Of a stretch of 64,000 bases of DNA, positions 25,003 through 32,432 are shown one piece after another. This stretch comes from Dialister succinatiphilus YIT 11850 (GTDB lineage Bacteria; Bacillota; Negativicutes; Veillonellales; Dialisteraceae), in the NCBI RefSeq assembly GCF_000242435.1, contig NZ_JH591188.1, positions 555,210-619,209 of the forward strand. Direction: 5' to 3'. The notes below the pieces were generated by a model, which was not told where the DNA came from, ran no database searches, and saw only the letters and a list, made by a program, of their open reading frames with translations. Both the position numbers and the translations under genes were made by a program. The stretch's first letter is position 1. Each line of letters starts with the position of its first letter.

Positions 25003-26934
25003 TCATGATTCAGTCTTTTCATATATATCACAGTCTGCCATGATTTTCAAGGCTTCATTTAAAGACGGATCCCTCAAGTCCTTCTCCGGAATACGGTCTC
25101 TGGAAACAGGGCGGTAGTCCTGCATCGGCTTTTCTGCCATCTCAGTGGAAGGAGAGGAGGGGGCTGCCTTTGGGGCAGACTGGAGCAGAGTAAAGGCCGC
25201 TGCTTCTTCCTCACCGCCCTTCAGCACTGTATGCATCTGGATGGGAGAACCGGTGACTTTAGCAAAGGCTTCGGCGGCTACCTTCTGGTAGGACTTATTA
25301 TTTCCTGCAGCCACCAGAAACTGCTGCGGCGCAGACACGATGGCCCTGGTGTGGGTGCAGTAAATGAGGGTGCTCTTCCGAAGGCAGGTGAAGACATCGA
25401 TACGGCGGATGGACATGAAATAGGACAGTACCTTCTGCCAGATGGCAGGGTAGGTTTTGGGGTCTATGAGAGAAGCATCAGGTTGGGATGATGGTGCTGC
25501 CGCCGGCTGGCCTGGCATGTTTTCAGCCGGTCCGGCTGCCGGCATGGGGGCAGGGGCTCGGGGCGTTTCCCTGACCGGCGGCCTATCCTTTCTCTGCACT
25601 GCCGGCCTTGGTGGCATATCTGAGGGAGCGGGGGGCTCCGGAGCAGAAAAAGCAGCCGACCCGGCAGGTATGGGCGATGCGGGAACCGGGGCAGGAGAAG
25701 AAGGTGCAGCAGGGTAGGAAGGGGCGGGCGCAGGAACCGGGGCCGGTGATGGAGATTGCGGGATGGACAGGGCGCCGCGCTTCAGGCGCGACACCTCTTC
25801 TTCCAGCTGGGCTACCCGCTGGGCCAGGGAATCCAGGGATTTAGACCCTTTCATGCGGCAGAGATGAAGAAGGCCCATTTCGGCGCTGAGCCTTGGTGAA
25901 GAACTCCGTTTCGTTTCATGGAGGGCTTCGTGGAGATAGTCAAAGAGGGAGTCCAGGTAAGGCGCAGGAAGGCGGGATGCATCGGAACGAAGCGTTTCCA
26001 CCTGGCTGCCGTACTGGGAAAATTCCGGCGCCTTTGGATTGACCTTGCAGATCATCAGGTTTCTGAAATGTTCCAGAAGGTCACGGAGAATGGAGGCCGG
26101 TTCTTTTCCGCCCTGCAGGATCCGGTAAAAGAGGGACAGGGCGGAAGAGCTGTCACCGTTAAAGATATGATGGGAAAGATCCAGAATCATATCCTTTCCT
26201 GTGAGGCCCAGAAGGTCATATACCGCCGGCGCGTCAAGAACTTTGGATTCCGAGGCCGAGGAGCACTGGTCCAGCAGGGACAGGGCATCGCGAAGGCCGC
26301 CGTCTGCCCGGACGGCAATGAGGTCTGCGGCCTCTTCCGTCAGGGGAAGATGACTTTCTTTGGCAATATAGAGAAGATGGTTTTTGATATCCTCCACGGA
26401 AATCCGGTGGAACTCATACCGCTGGCATCTGGAAAGAATGGTGAGAGGAATTTTCTCCGGTTCCGTGGTGGCCAGAATAAAGAGCACATGGGACGGCGGT
26501 TCCTCCAGCGTTTTCAGGAGGGCATTGAAGGCTTCCTTGGTGAGCATGTGTACTTCATCGATAATGTATACCTTCTTCCTGCTCACTGCCGGCAGGGTGC
26601 GCACCGATTCCCGAAGGGCCCGGATTTCCTCAATGCCGCGGTTGGAAGCGGCATCGATTTCATAGACATCCAGACTAGAGCCTGCATTGATTTCCCGGCA
26701 GCTCTGGCATTCATTGCAGGGATTCACGCCGTTTGGATGAAGGCAGTTCACTGCTTTGGCCAGGATTTTGGCCATACTGGTTTTTCCTGTACCCCGGGGA
26801 CCGGAAAAAAGATAAGCATGAGCCAGCCGGTCCTGCTCGATGGCCCGCTGGAGCGGTATGGAAATATGCTTCTGCCCCACCACCTCCGTAAACGTGCGGG
26901 GCCTCCATTTTCGATATAATGCTAAATAAGCCAT
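25003..26934 (-). CDS. dnaX: DNA polymerase III subunits gamma and tau
   Basis: Clamp-loader ATPase of 643 residues. Walker A FSGPRGTGKTSMAK lies at about 43-56, a zinc module with CLHPNGVNPCNECQSC follows, and the Walker B region reads IDEVHML with the sensor region TTEPEKIPLTILSRCQR. After the clamp-loader domain III comes a very Pro/Ala-rich linker (about 395-480), then a C-terminal tau region. A programmed frameshift yielding gamma was looked for but no clear A6G-type slippery run with stem was seen. It is preceded by the SRP RNA gene, the usual Firmicutes order. Confidence 0.96.
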   Translation of the reverse strand: MAYLALYRKWRPRTFTEVVGQKHISIPLQRAIEQDRLAHAYLFSGPRGTGKTSMAKILAKAVNCLHPNGVNPCNECQSCREINAGSSLDVYEIDAASNRGIEEIRALRESVRTLPAVSRKKVYIIDEVHMLTKEAFNALLKTLEEPPSHVLFILATTEPEKIPLTILSRCQRYEFHRISVEDIKNHLLYIAKESHLPLTEEAADLIAVRADGGLRDALSLLDQCSSASESKVLDAPAVYDLLGLTGKDMILDLSHHIFNGDSSSALSLFYRILQGGKEPASILRDLLEHFRNLMICKVNPKAPEFSQYGSQVETLRSDASRLPAPYLDSLFDYLHEALHETKRSSSPRLSAEMGLLHLCRMKGSKSLDSLAQRVAQLEEEVSRLKRGALSIPQSPSPAPVPAPAPSYPAAPSSPAPVPASPIPAGSAAFSAPEPPAPSDMPPRPAVQRKDRPPVRETPRAPAPMPAAGPAENMPGQPAAAPSSQPDASLIDPKTYPAIWQKVLSYFMSIRRIDVFTCLRKSTLIYCTHTRAIVSAPQQFLVAAGNNKSYQKVAAEAFAKVTGSPIQMHTVLKGGEEEAAAFTLLQSAPKAAPSSPSTEMAEKPMQDYRPVSRDRIPEKDLRDPSLNEALKIMADCDIYEKTES

Positions 26935-27056
26935 AAATAACCTCCCGGCAGGAAAGATGAAAAAGGATTTGTATGGATTTTGGAAACCGGAAATGATTCC
27001 TTACCTTATTAATTATTATTACTATTATACAATACAGCAGGGAAAACCAGACATAA

Positions 27057-27217
27057 AAAAAGCCTTGCAGTCCTCATTTATGACAGCCTCCAGGATGCAC
27101 CGTGTCACATGAAAAGGGCCACTTACGGCTGCTTCCTCTCGGACCTGACCGGGTTCATGGGATTTCATTGCACGGGGCCCGGAGACTGCCATAAATCAGT
27201 ACTGCAGAGCCACGTAC
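27057..27217 (-). ncRNA. ffs: Signal recognition particle RNA (bacterial small type)
   Basis: Read on the minus strand, GGTCAGGTCCGAGAGGAAGC is the SRP domain IV core: the GGTCAGG asymmetric loop, a GAGA tetraloop variant, and AGGAAGCAGCC. Flanking arms pair over a long distance (GATTTATGGCAG with CTGTCATAAAT, and CTCCGGG with CCTGGAG). The RNA is about 145-150 nt and lacks the Alu domain of Bacillus scRNA. A promoter TTGCAT-N16-TATAAT lies at 27221-27248 and a T-run ends it near 27060, next to dnaX. Ends are approximate. Confidence 0.93.
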
Positions 27218-27220
27218 TAT

Positions 27221-27248
27221 ATTATACAGCATTATGGGGAAAATGCAA
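27221..27248 (-). promoter_or_regulatory. Promoter of the SRP RNA gene
   Basis: Minus-strand TTGCAT, 16 nt, TATAAT, ending a few bases before the RNA. Confidence 0.7.
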
Positions 27249-27255
27249 TATGTGA

Positions 27256-27364
27256 AATAGTGGGCTGGTGAGTTAGTGGACTAGTGGTCCCCAGCCCCAA
27301 TCCTCACCAGCTCACCAGCTCCCTAGCCCACTAGTCCACTAGTTCACTAGTTCACTAATTTATC
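27256..27364. repeat. CTAG octamer array (inverted-repeat form)
   Basis: A left arm of CTAGTG-type units, a centre reading CCAGCCCCAATCCTC, then seven consecutive 8-bp units of CACCAG/CACTAG type. It has the same design as 12059-12172 and lies just before the antiporter promoter. Confidence 0.78.
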
Positions 27365-27375
27365 ACTACGAACAT

Positions 27376-27403
27376 TTTACAAACGGGGAAAGTATTGTAT
27401 AAT
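27376..27403 (+). promoter_or_regulatory. Promoter of the antiporter gene
   Basis: TTTACA, 16 nt, TATAAT, directly downstream of the CTAG array. Confidence 0.6.
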
Positions 27404-27463
27404 AATAAAAATTATTGCAATTTGACGATATGGGAAATTGTCAAAAGAGAGAGGATGATTTAT

Positions 27464-28963
27464 ATGTCTCAAACAGTATGGTCCCTGGTGCCTCCTGTAG
27501 TTACCATTATTCTGGCACTGGCCACCAAAGAAGTGTACATGTCTCTTGCCATAGGTATCTTTATCGGTGCCTTCATGTTTGCAGGATTCAGTATACTGGG
27601 TGCTATCGACACCATGTTCCACATTATGTCGGACAAGGTGGGAAGCAATGTGTATATCCTTGTATTCCTTGTCCTTCTGGGGATTATGGTGGCGGCCATC
27701 CAGAAGTCCGGTGCTTCTCAGGCTTACGGTGATTATGCAGCCCGCACCATTAAAGGAAAGAAGAGCGCTCTTTTCGTAACCATGGCTCTTGGTATCCTGA
27801 TTTTCATTGATGATTACTTCAACTGTCTCACCGTGGGTACCGTGATGCGCCCTGTGACAGACCGGTTTAAGATTACCCGTGCGAAACTGGCCTATATTAT
27901 TGATGCCACCGCAGCACCGGTATGTATCATTGCTCCGGTTTCCAGCTGGGCTGCTGCTGTTACCTCCTCTCTTCCGGAGGGCAGTTCCATTGATGGTTTT
28001 GCTCTTTTCCTGGAAACCATTCCTTTGAACCTTTACGCCTGGCTCACCCTGATTTTCATGATTATCCTCATCGCTTCAGGCCGTGATTTTTCCCGTATGG
28101 CCAGGTATGAAAAACAGAGCGGCGGCACCTTGGTGATTCCTGCGGAATATGCCGATGATGAAGGCAGTGCGCCTGTGGGAAATGGGAAAATCATCGATCT
28201 CATCCTTCCGCTGGTGGTCCTTATCGGTGGATGTGTGTTCGGCATGCTTTATACCGGCGGCATTCTGGAAGGGAAGGGCGTGGCAGAAGCCTTTGCAAAC
28301 TGCGAATCTGCCAGAGGCCTCGTTATCGGTTCTTTCATTGCTCTGGTATTTACCTTTGTATTGTACATTCCCAGAAAGGTTTTAAACTTCAGCACTTTCT
28401 GCAGCTGCTTTGTAGAAGGTTTCAAACAGATGACTTCTGCCATTATGATCCTGTCCCTGGCCTGGACCCTGTCCGGCATTGTAGGTAAGGATTACCTGAA
28501 CATCGGCGGCTATGTAGGAAGCGTGGTTGCTGATAACGCCACCATTGCTATTCTGCTGCCGGCCCTGTTTTTCCTGGTGGCCATTGGCCTTGCTTTTGCT
28601 ACCGGTACTTCCTGGGGCACCTTCGGTATCCTCATTCCTATCGTACTGGCTATCGTGTCCAATGATACTCATCTTATGATTATGACGGTGGCTGCCGTGC
28701 TGGCCGGTTCTGTAGGCGGCGACCATGTATCGCCTATTTCCGATACCACCATTTTGGCGTCGGCCGGGGCCCAGTGCCATCACATAGACCATGTGTCTAC
28801 CCAGATTCCCTATGTTCTCGTGGTGGCTGTGAGCTGCGTGGCCGGTTATCTGGTGGACGGCATTACAGGAAACGGTATTCTCGGAGACCTGACAGGTCTG
28901 GTATGCATGCTCCTCATTATGGGCTTTTTCCTGAAATTTAAATCTACTAAAAACGCCGACTGA
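27464..28963 (+). CDS. NhaC-type Na+/H+ antiporter family transporter
   Basis: Polytopic inner-membrane protein of 499 residues with about 11-12 hydrophobic helices. The family pattern is visible in LIFIDDYFNCLTVGTVMRP (about 108-126), PVSSWAAA, FATGTSWGTFGILIPI, and GGDHVSPISDTTILAS...CHHIDHVSTQIPY. These mark the Na+/H+ antiporter C superfamily, which also includes malate/lactate and amino-acid exchangers. I chose ATG 27464 because GAGAGG is 9 nt upstream; ATG 27455 would lie too near that RBS. It is monocistronic. Confidence 0.88.
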   Translation: MSQTVWSLVPPVVTIILALATKEVYMSLAIGIFIGAFMFAGFSILGAIDTMFHIMSDKVGSNVYILVFLVLLGIMVAAIQKSGASQAYGDYAARTIKGKKSALFVTMALGILIFIDDYFNCLTVGTVMRPVTDRFKITRAKLAYIIDATAAPVCIIAPVSSWAAAVTSSLPEGSSIDGFALFLETIPLNLYAWLTLIFMIILIASGRDFSRMARYEKQSGGTLVIPAEYADDEGSAPVGNGKIIDLILPLVVLIGGCVFGMLYTGGILEGKGVAEAFANCESARGLVIGSFIALVFTFVLYIPRKVLNFSTFCSCFVEGFKQMTSAIMILSLAWTLSGIVGKDYLNIGGYVGSVVADNATIAILLPALFFLVAIGLAFATGTSWGTFGILIPIVLAIVSNDTHLMIMTVAAVLAGSVGGDHVSPISDTTILASAGAQCHHIDHVSTQIPYVLVVAVSCVAGYLVDGITGNGILGDLTGLVCMLLIMGFFLKFKSTKNAD

Positions 28964-28971
28964 CAGGCAAC

Positions 28972-29011
28972 AAAAAAGCATCGTTGATGTTCTCATCAAT
29001 GATGCTTTTTT
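28972..29011 (+). terminator. Intrinsic terminator
   Basis: AAAAAAGCATCGTTGATG-TTCT-CATCAATGATGCTTTTTT. It may serve both the antiporter gene and the convergent small membrane gene. Confidence 0.92.
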
Positions 29012-29022
29012 ATTGCCACGAA

Positions 29023-29322
29023 TCAGCGATTCTTTATTTTATATACAAGACTGACCAGGGTGAGGATGGCGGTAAAGGCGGTAATGGTCATGGACCAGGC
29101 AATGCCTATGTGCATGTAGCCTGCAAGGGAGAAGTCCCAGGAAAAGTACATGATGGTAATGATGGCAGCCGCTATGCAGGCAATGGCCAGCATGGCAGGC
29201 TTTTCCCGGTACGTGACCAGAAAGAAAATGGCTGAAAGGTATCCGGCAGCTCCGGCGGCAGACAGGACATTGTCATGGTAGAGGACCAGGGATACGATGG
29301 ACAGGATAAAAGCGTATTTCAT
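29023..29322 (-). CDS. Small integral membrane protein
   Basis: An unrecognised 99-residue protein with three predicted membrane helices (about 3-15/20-36, 43-62 and 68-92). It starts 10 bp after the TPR lipoprotein stop, with AAAGGAG upstream, so the two are one operon. Function unknown. Confidence 0.7.
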   Translation of the reverse strand: MKYAFILSIVSLVLYHDNVLSAAGAAGYLSAIFFLVTYREKPAMLAIACIAAAIITIMYFSWDFSLAGYMHIGIAWSMTITAFTAILTLVSLVYKIKNR

Positions 29323-29332
29323 GGGAACTCCT

Positions 29333-29956
29333 TTATTTTACAAGTTTCTGAAAATCGGCATCGCCATGGAGCCACTGGAAGTGGTCCTGGGCGGCAGCCT
29401 GGGGCTTTACGTTTTTCGGGTCCAGATCAACTGCTTTTTTCAGATATTCCAAAGCCTTTGCCTTGTCCCTTTTATCAGCGTAGTTGGTGGCAATGCCGTA
29501 GTAGGACCAGGTGTTATGGGGATCCTTATCCAGCACCTTCTGGAAGAAGCGGATGGATTCATCGTAGTGTTTCCCCAGTTTCTGGGCCATGGCCATATCG
29601 AAATAAGCCTGTACGTAGTCCGGGTTGATGGAGAGGGATTTTTGGATGGTCCCAATGCCTTCTTCCGGTGATATATCAAAGGCCTGGATAATGCCTTTCA
29701 GAGAAAGGGCTTTGTAATTTTCGCCGTCTTTCTCCAGAGCCTGATTGGCAAGTTCCAGGGCATGGAGATGATCTCCTTTTCCGTAGGCAGTAACTGCTTT
29801 CCGGTAAATCTGTTCCGATTCTTCGTTAATCTGGTGGACCGCAGGAACAGCAGCAGAATAAGCGGCGGAAGAGGGAGAGGGAGCCTTTGGCGTGCCGCAT
29901 CCGCCGGCAGAAAGGGCAGCTGTTACCATAAGGGCGGCCAGAATAATGGATTTCAT
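29333..29956 (-). CDS. TPR-repeat lipoprotein
   Basis: Lipoprotein of 207 residues. A signal peptide ends in the lipobox LSAGGC (Cys20). A short Ser/Ala/Pro linker precedes about four tetratricopeptide repeats (for example YRKAVTAYGKGDHLHALELA, NYKALSLKGIIQAF, YVQAYFDMAMAQKLGKHYDE, TWSYYGIATNYADKRDKAKA). These form a helical scaffold for protein contacts, probably on the periplasmic side. In Negativicutes such proteins often serve envelope assembly, but no partner is visible except the small membrane protein downstream. Confidence 0.88.
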   Translation of the reverse strand: MKSIILAALMVTAALSAGGCGTPKAPSPSSAAYSAAVPAVHQINEESEQIYRKAVTAYGKGDHLHALELANQALEKDGENYKALSLKGIIQAFDISPEEGIGTIQKSLSINPDYVQAYFDMAMAQKLGKHYDESIRFFQKVLDKDPHNTWSYYGIATNYADKRDKAKALEYLKKAVDLDPKNVKPQAAAQDHFQWLHGDADFQKLVK

Positions 29957-30071
29957 AGAAACTCCTTTATTTATTATGAAAATGGAAATGAAACCAGTAT
30001 AATGAATGTATAAGACCGGGGAATTTCCTGCCGGTTCCTACTATTATAGCAGAAAAAGAAGGAGGATTATC

Positions 30072-30836
30072 ATGAGTTCCTACGCATTCATTACAGGGGC
30101 CACCAGTGGTATCGGCCTCGCCAGTGCCAAAGCGCTGGCCGCCAAGGGGTATGGACTGGCTTTGGCTGCCAGAAATAAAGAAAAGCTGGAAGAGGTAAAA
30201 AAAGAAATCGAAGGGGCCATGGCTGTGCCGGTTGCCTGCTTTGAGCTGGATGTGAGGGATGCCGATGCCATCCGTGAGGTGACTTCCCGCTGCCTTAGCG
30301 AACTGGGAGCTCCCCGCATTCTTCTGAATGATGCCGGCCTGGCCAGGGGACTGGAACCTTACGGGGAAACAAAGGAAGAAGATATTCTTCAGATGATTGA
30401 TACCAATATCAAAGGTCTCTTTCTGATGACCCGCGCCTTCCTTCCGGCCATGCTGGAAAAGAATGAGGGCCATATCATCAACCTGGGCTCCACCGCCGGC
30501 CTCTATGCCTATGCAGGGGCAGCAGTGTACTGCGCCACTAAGGCAGCGGTGAAAACGTTCAGCGACGGTGTCCGCATCGATGTCATAGACAGTGATATCA
30601 AGGTGACCACCATCCAGCCGGGCATTGTGGAGACCCCTTTCAGCGAAGTCCGTTTCCATGGCGATAAGGAAAGGGCAGCCCGGGTGTATGAAGGCGTAGA
30701 TGCGCTGCAGGCAGAGGATATTGCCAATATTATTGCCTTCGTGGCGGACCAGCCCAAACGGGTGCAGATCAGTGATGTGGTGATCATGGCCAACCAGCAG
30801 GCTACGGGATTCATGGTAAGCAAGAAGGGGAAATAG
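30072..30836 (+). CDS. Short-chain dehydrogenase/reductase (YdfG-like)
   Basis: NAD(P)-dependent oxidoreductase of 254 residues. Cofactor loop GATSGIG (about 9-15) and an Arg at AARNKEK suggest NADP. Catalytic residues are Ser in NLGSTAG and YCATKAA (Tyr-x3-Lys). The structural motif usually reading NNAG is NDAG here (about residue 94), a conservative change. The overall pattern, including DVRDADAIREV and IQPGIVETPFSEVRFHGD, is that of YdfG-type 3-hydroxy acid/serine dehydrogenases. AAGGAGGA precedes the ATG. A 59-bp repeat array follows. Confidence 0.9.
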   Translation: MSSYAFITGATSGIGLASAKALAAKGYGLALAARNKEKLEEVKKEIEGAMAVPVACFELDVRDADAIREVTSRCLSELGAPRILLNDAGLARGLEPYGETKEEDILQMIDTNIKGLFLMTRAFLPAMLEKNEGHIINLGSTAGLYAYAGAAVYCATKAAVKTFSDGVRIDVIDSDIKVTTIQPGIVETPFSEVRFHGDKERAARVYEGVDALQAEDIANIIAFVADQPKRVQISDVVIMANQQATGFMVSKKGK

Positions 30837-31013
30837 TATCCTGTCGGTATGAGTTGCGTTCGTGTCATGCCGGATGGGAAACCTTTCGCAAGCAGTTTCC
30901 TGTCGGTGTGAAACACCATAGTGCCATGTCGTACAGGAAACTTTTCGCCAATAGTTTCCTGTCGGTAAGAAACACCAAAGCGTCAAGCCGGACAGGAAAC
31001 TTTCAAAAAACAT
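30837..31013. repeat. 59-bp tandem repeat array, three units
   Basis: Units begin at 30837, 30896 and 30955, exactly 59 bp apart. Each starts with T(T/A)TCCTGTCGGT and contains near its end CCGGACAGGAAAC or a variant, the reverse complement of the start, so each unit can fold into a stem-loop. The same repeat occurs at 56350-56565 and as a fragment near 59617. Confidence 0.88.
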
Positions 31014-31042
31014 TTGCTTTTTCCCATCCGCTCTTGTATAAT
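31014..31042 (+). promoter_or_regulatory. Promoter of rpsF-ssb-rpsR
   Basis: TTGCTT, 17 nt, TATAAT, directly after the 59-bp array. Confidence 0.7.
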
Positions 31043-31049
31043 AAACAAG

Positions 31050-31121
31050 CTTGTTATTTTACAAGTAACTTCCTGGCCCGCAGTGAGTGCGGGACATAGG
31101 TCCGAAAAGGAGGCGAATTTC
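31050..31121 (+). promoter_or_regulatory. rpsF leader with hairpin, candidate S6:S18 autoregulatory site
   Basis: The 70-nt leader folds a CCCGCA-GTGAG-TGCGGG hairpin flanked by CCTGG and ATAGG, followed by CCG. Leaders of rpsF operons in many bacteria carry a hairpin with a CCG bulge bound by S6:S18. The match is suggestive only. Confidence 0.4.
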
Positions 31122-31406
31122 GTGAAAAAGTATGAAGTTATGTTCATTGTGAATGCAGCTAATGATGAAGTTATCAAGGCTGCTGTCAAACTGGTACAGG
31201 ACACCATTACCAGAATCGGTGGTACCATTGACAATACTGATGAATGGGGCAAACGTCATCTTGCGTACGAAGTCAAGCATCAGAGTGAAGGATACTACGT
31301 AGTAGTTGATTTCCAGGCTGACCCGGCGCAGATTAAAGAACTTGACCGCGTTATCAAGATTCATGAAGAAATTATCCGTCATATCATTGTAAAACAGGAT
31401 GACTAA
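31122..31406 (+). CDS. rpsF: 30S ribosomal protein S6
   Basis: S6 of 94 residues, a small-subunit platform protein that binds S18. The opening KKYEVMFIVN and the core WGKRHLAYEVKHQSEGYYVVVDF are typical. The start is a GTG preceded by AAAAGGAGG. First gene of rpsF-ssb-rpsR, 11 bp before ssb. Confidence 0.97.
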   Translation: MKKYEVMFIVNAANDEVIKAAVKLVQDTITRIGGTIDNTDEWGKRHLAYEVKHQSEGYYVVVDFQADPAQIKELDRVIKIHEEIIRHIIVKQDD

Positions 31407-31417
31407 GAGGTAGCACA

Positions 31418-31939
31418 ATGAATTCAGTTCAAATCTTGGGAAATCTTGGACGGGATCCGGTGATTCGTGCAACGAAGACCGGCCGTTCCGTAGCATCGTT
31501 TTCTGTAGCAGTAAGCCGTACCTATACAACCCCCCAGGGTGAACAGCGGGAGCTTACAGACTGGATTAATGTTGTTGCCTGGGGTCCCCTGGCAGAAGCT
31601 GTTGGAAATCAGCTGAAAAAAGGCACCCGTGTATTTGTGGAAGGACGGATTTCCAGTCGTTCCTATGATGCTCAGGATGGCACAAAGAGATATGTAACAG
31701 AAGTTGTGGCCAATACCATTGCCATTCCAATCGGCACTCCGCGTAATTCTTCCTATGGTCCGCAGCAGGGAGGTTCCTTTGGCGGCGGCTTCGGTGGAAA
31801 TAATGGCGGTTTCGGTGGAAACGGTTATAACGGCGGAAATGGCGGTTATAACAACAATCCAGCCGGACAGGGAGGCCAGCCGGGAGGAAATTTTGGACAG
31901 TTCGGTACGTCGTCCAAAGATGAAGATATTCCGTTCTGA
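31418..31939 (+). CDS. ssb: Single-stranded DNA-binding protein
   Basis: SSB of 173 residues. The OB-fold (about 1-105) starts NSVQILGNLGRDPVIR and contains WINVVAWGPLAE and GTRVFVEGRI. A flexible Gly/Asn/Gln-rich linker follows (about 110-165). The acidic tip DEDIPF, which recruits repair and replication proteins, ends it. It sits between the S6 and S18 genes as in most Firmicutes. Confidence 0.97.
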   Translation: MNSVQILGNLGRDPVIRATKTGRSVASFSVAVSRTYTTPQGEQRELTDWINVVAWGPLAEAVGNQLKKGTRVFVEGRISSRSYDAQDGTKRYVTEVVANTIAIPIGTPRNSSYGPQQGGSFGGGFGGNNGGFGGNGYNGGNGGYNNNPAGQGGQPGGNFGQFGTSSKDEDIPF

Positions 31940-31970
31940 TATGCATTGATTTTGGAGGATATAGAAAAGC

Positions 31971-32204
31971 ATGATTAGAAGAGATAGAGTAAGAAGACCG
32001 AGAAGAAAGGTCTGCCAGTGCTGCGTAGATCACGTAGACACCATTGATTATAAGAACGTTGCTGCACTGCGTCGTTTCGTTTCCGAAAGAGGCAAGATTC
32101 TGCCCCGTCGTGTAACCGGAACATGCGCAAAGCATCAGCGCAAAATCAATCTCGCTATTAAGAGAGCAAGAGCTATCGCTCTGCTTCCTTTCAGCGCTGA
32201 CTGA
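31971..32204 (+). CDS. rpsR: 30S ribosomal protein S18
   Basis: S18 of 77 residues with the expected basic sequence ([34 protein letters not shown]). The Cys motif KVCQCC...GTCAKH is present, so this is the zinc-binding C+ form. TTGGAGGATA lies upstream. Last gene of the operon. Confidence 0.97.
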   Translation: MIRRDRVRRPRRKVCQCCVDHVDTIDYKNVAALRRFVSERGKILPRRVTGTCAKHQRKINLAIKRARAIALLPFSAD

Positions 32205-32217
32205 TGACCGTCAAAGG

Positions 32218-32242
32218 TCCCCGCTCAGGCGGGGGCTTTTTT
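32218..32242 (+). terminator. Intrinsic terminator of the rpsF operon
   Basis: CCCCGC-TCAG-GCGGGG followed by GCTTTTTT. Confidence 0.9.
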
Positions 32243-32250
32243 GTTTCCCA

Positions 32251-32279
32251 TTGACAAGTCAACCTTTCATGGATATACT
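32251..32279 (+). promoter_or_regulatory. Promoter before the DASS transporter
   Basis: TTGACA, 17 nt, TATACT. Confidence 0.72.
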
Positions 32280-32302
32280 GAAATATATTCATAAAGTGCA
32301 AC

Positions 32303-32342
32303 GAAGCTCTTGTTTCCCCCAGGGGATAACAGGAGCTTTTTT
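32303..32342 (+). terminator. Leader terminator between promoter and DASS gene
   Basis: AAGCTCTTGTTTCCCC pairs with GGGGATAACAGGAGCTT and is followed by TTTTTT. It lies about 20 nt after the start of transcription and 90 nt before the gene. It either attenuates the transporter gene or ends a short RNA. No known riboswitch aptamer fits the short upstream segment. Confidence 0.7.
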
Positions 32343-32432
32343 GCTTAGGGGAAGTGCCTCTTTCATGAATGGAGACGATACCCGTTGTTTCCGCATGAAT
32401 GGTGCTTCATTTTTTATATTTGGGGGTGGCTT

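Noticed and set aside
25003-26934. Programmed frameshift in dnaX
   Set aside because: I looked for a poly-A slippery run followed by a stem and did not find a convincing one; the full-length frame suffices.
30837-31013. CRISPR array
   Set aside because: The whole 59-bp unit is repeated without unique spacers, and no cas genes are present.
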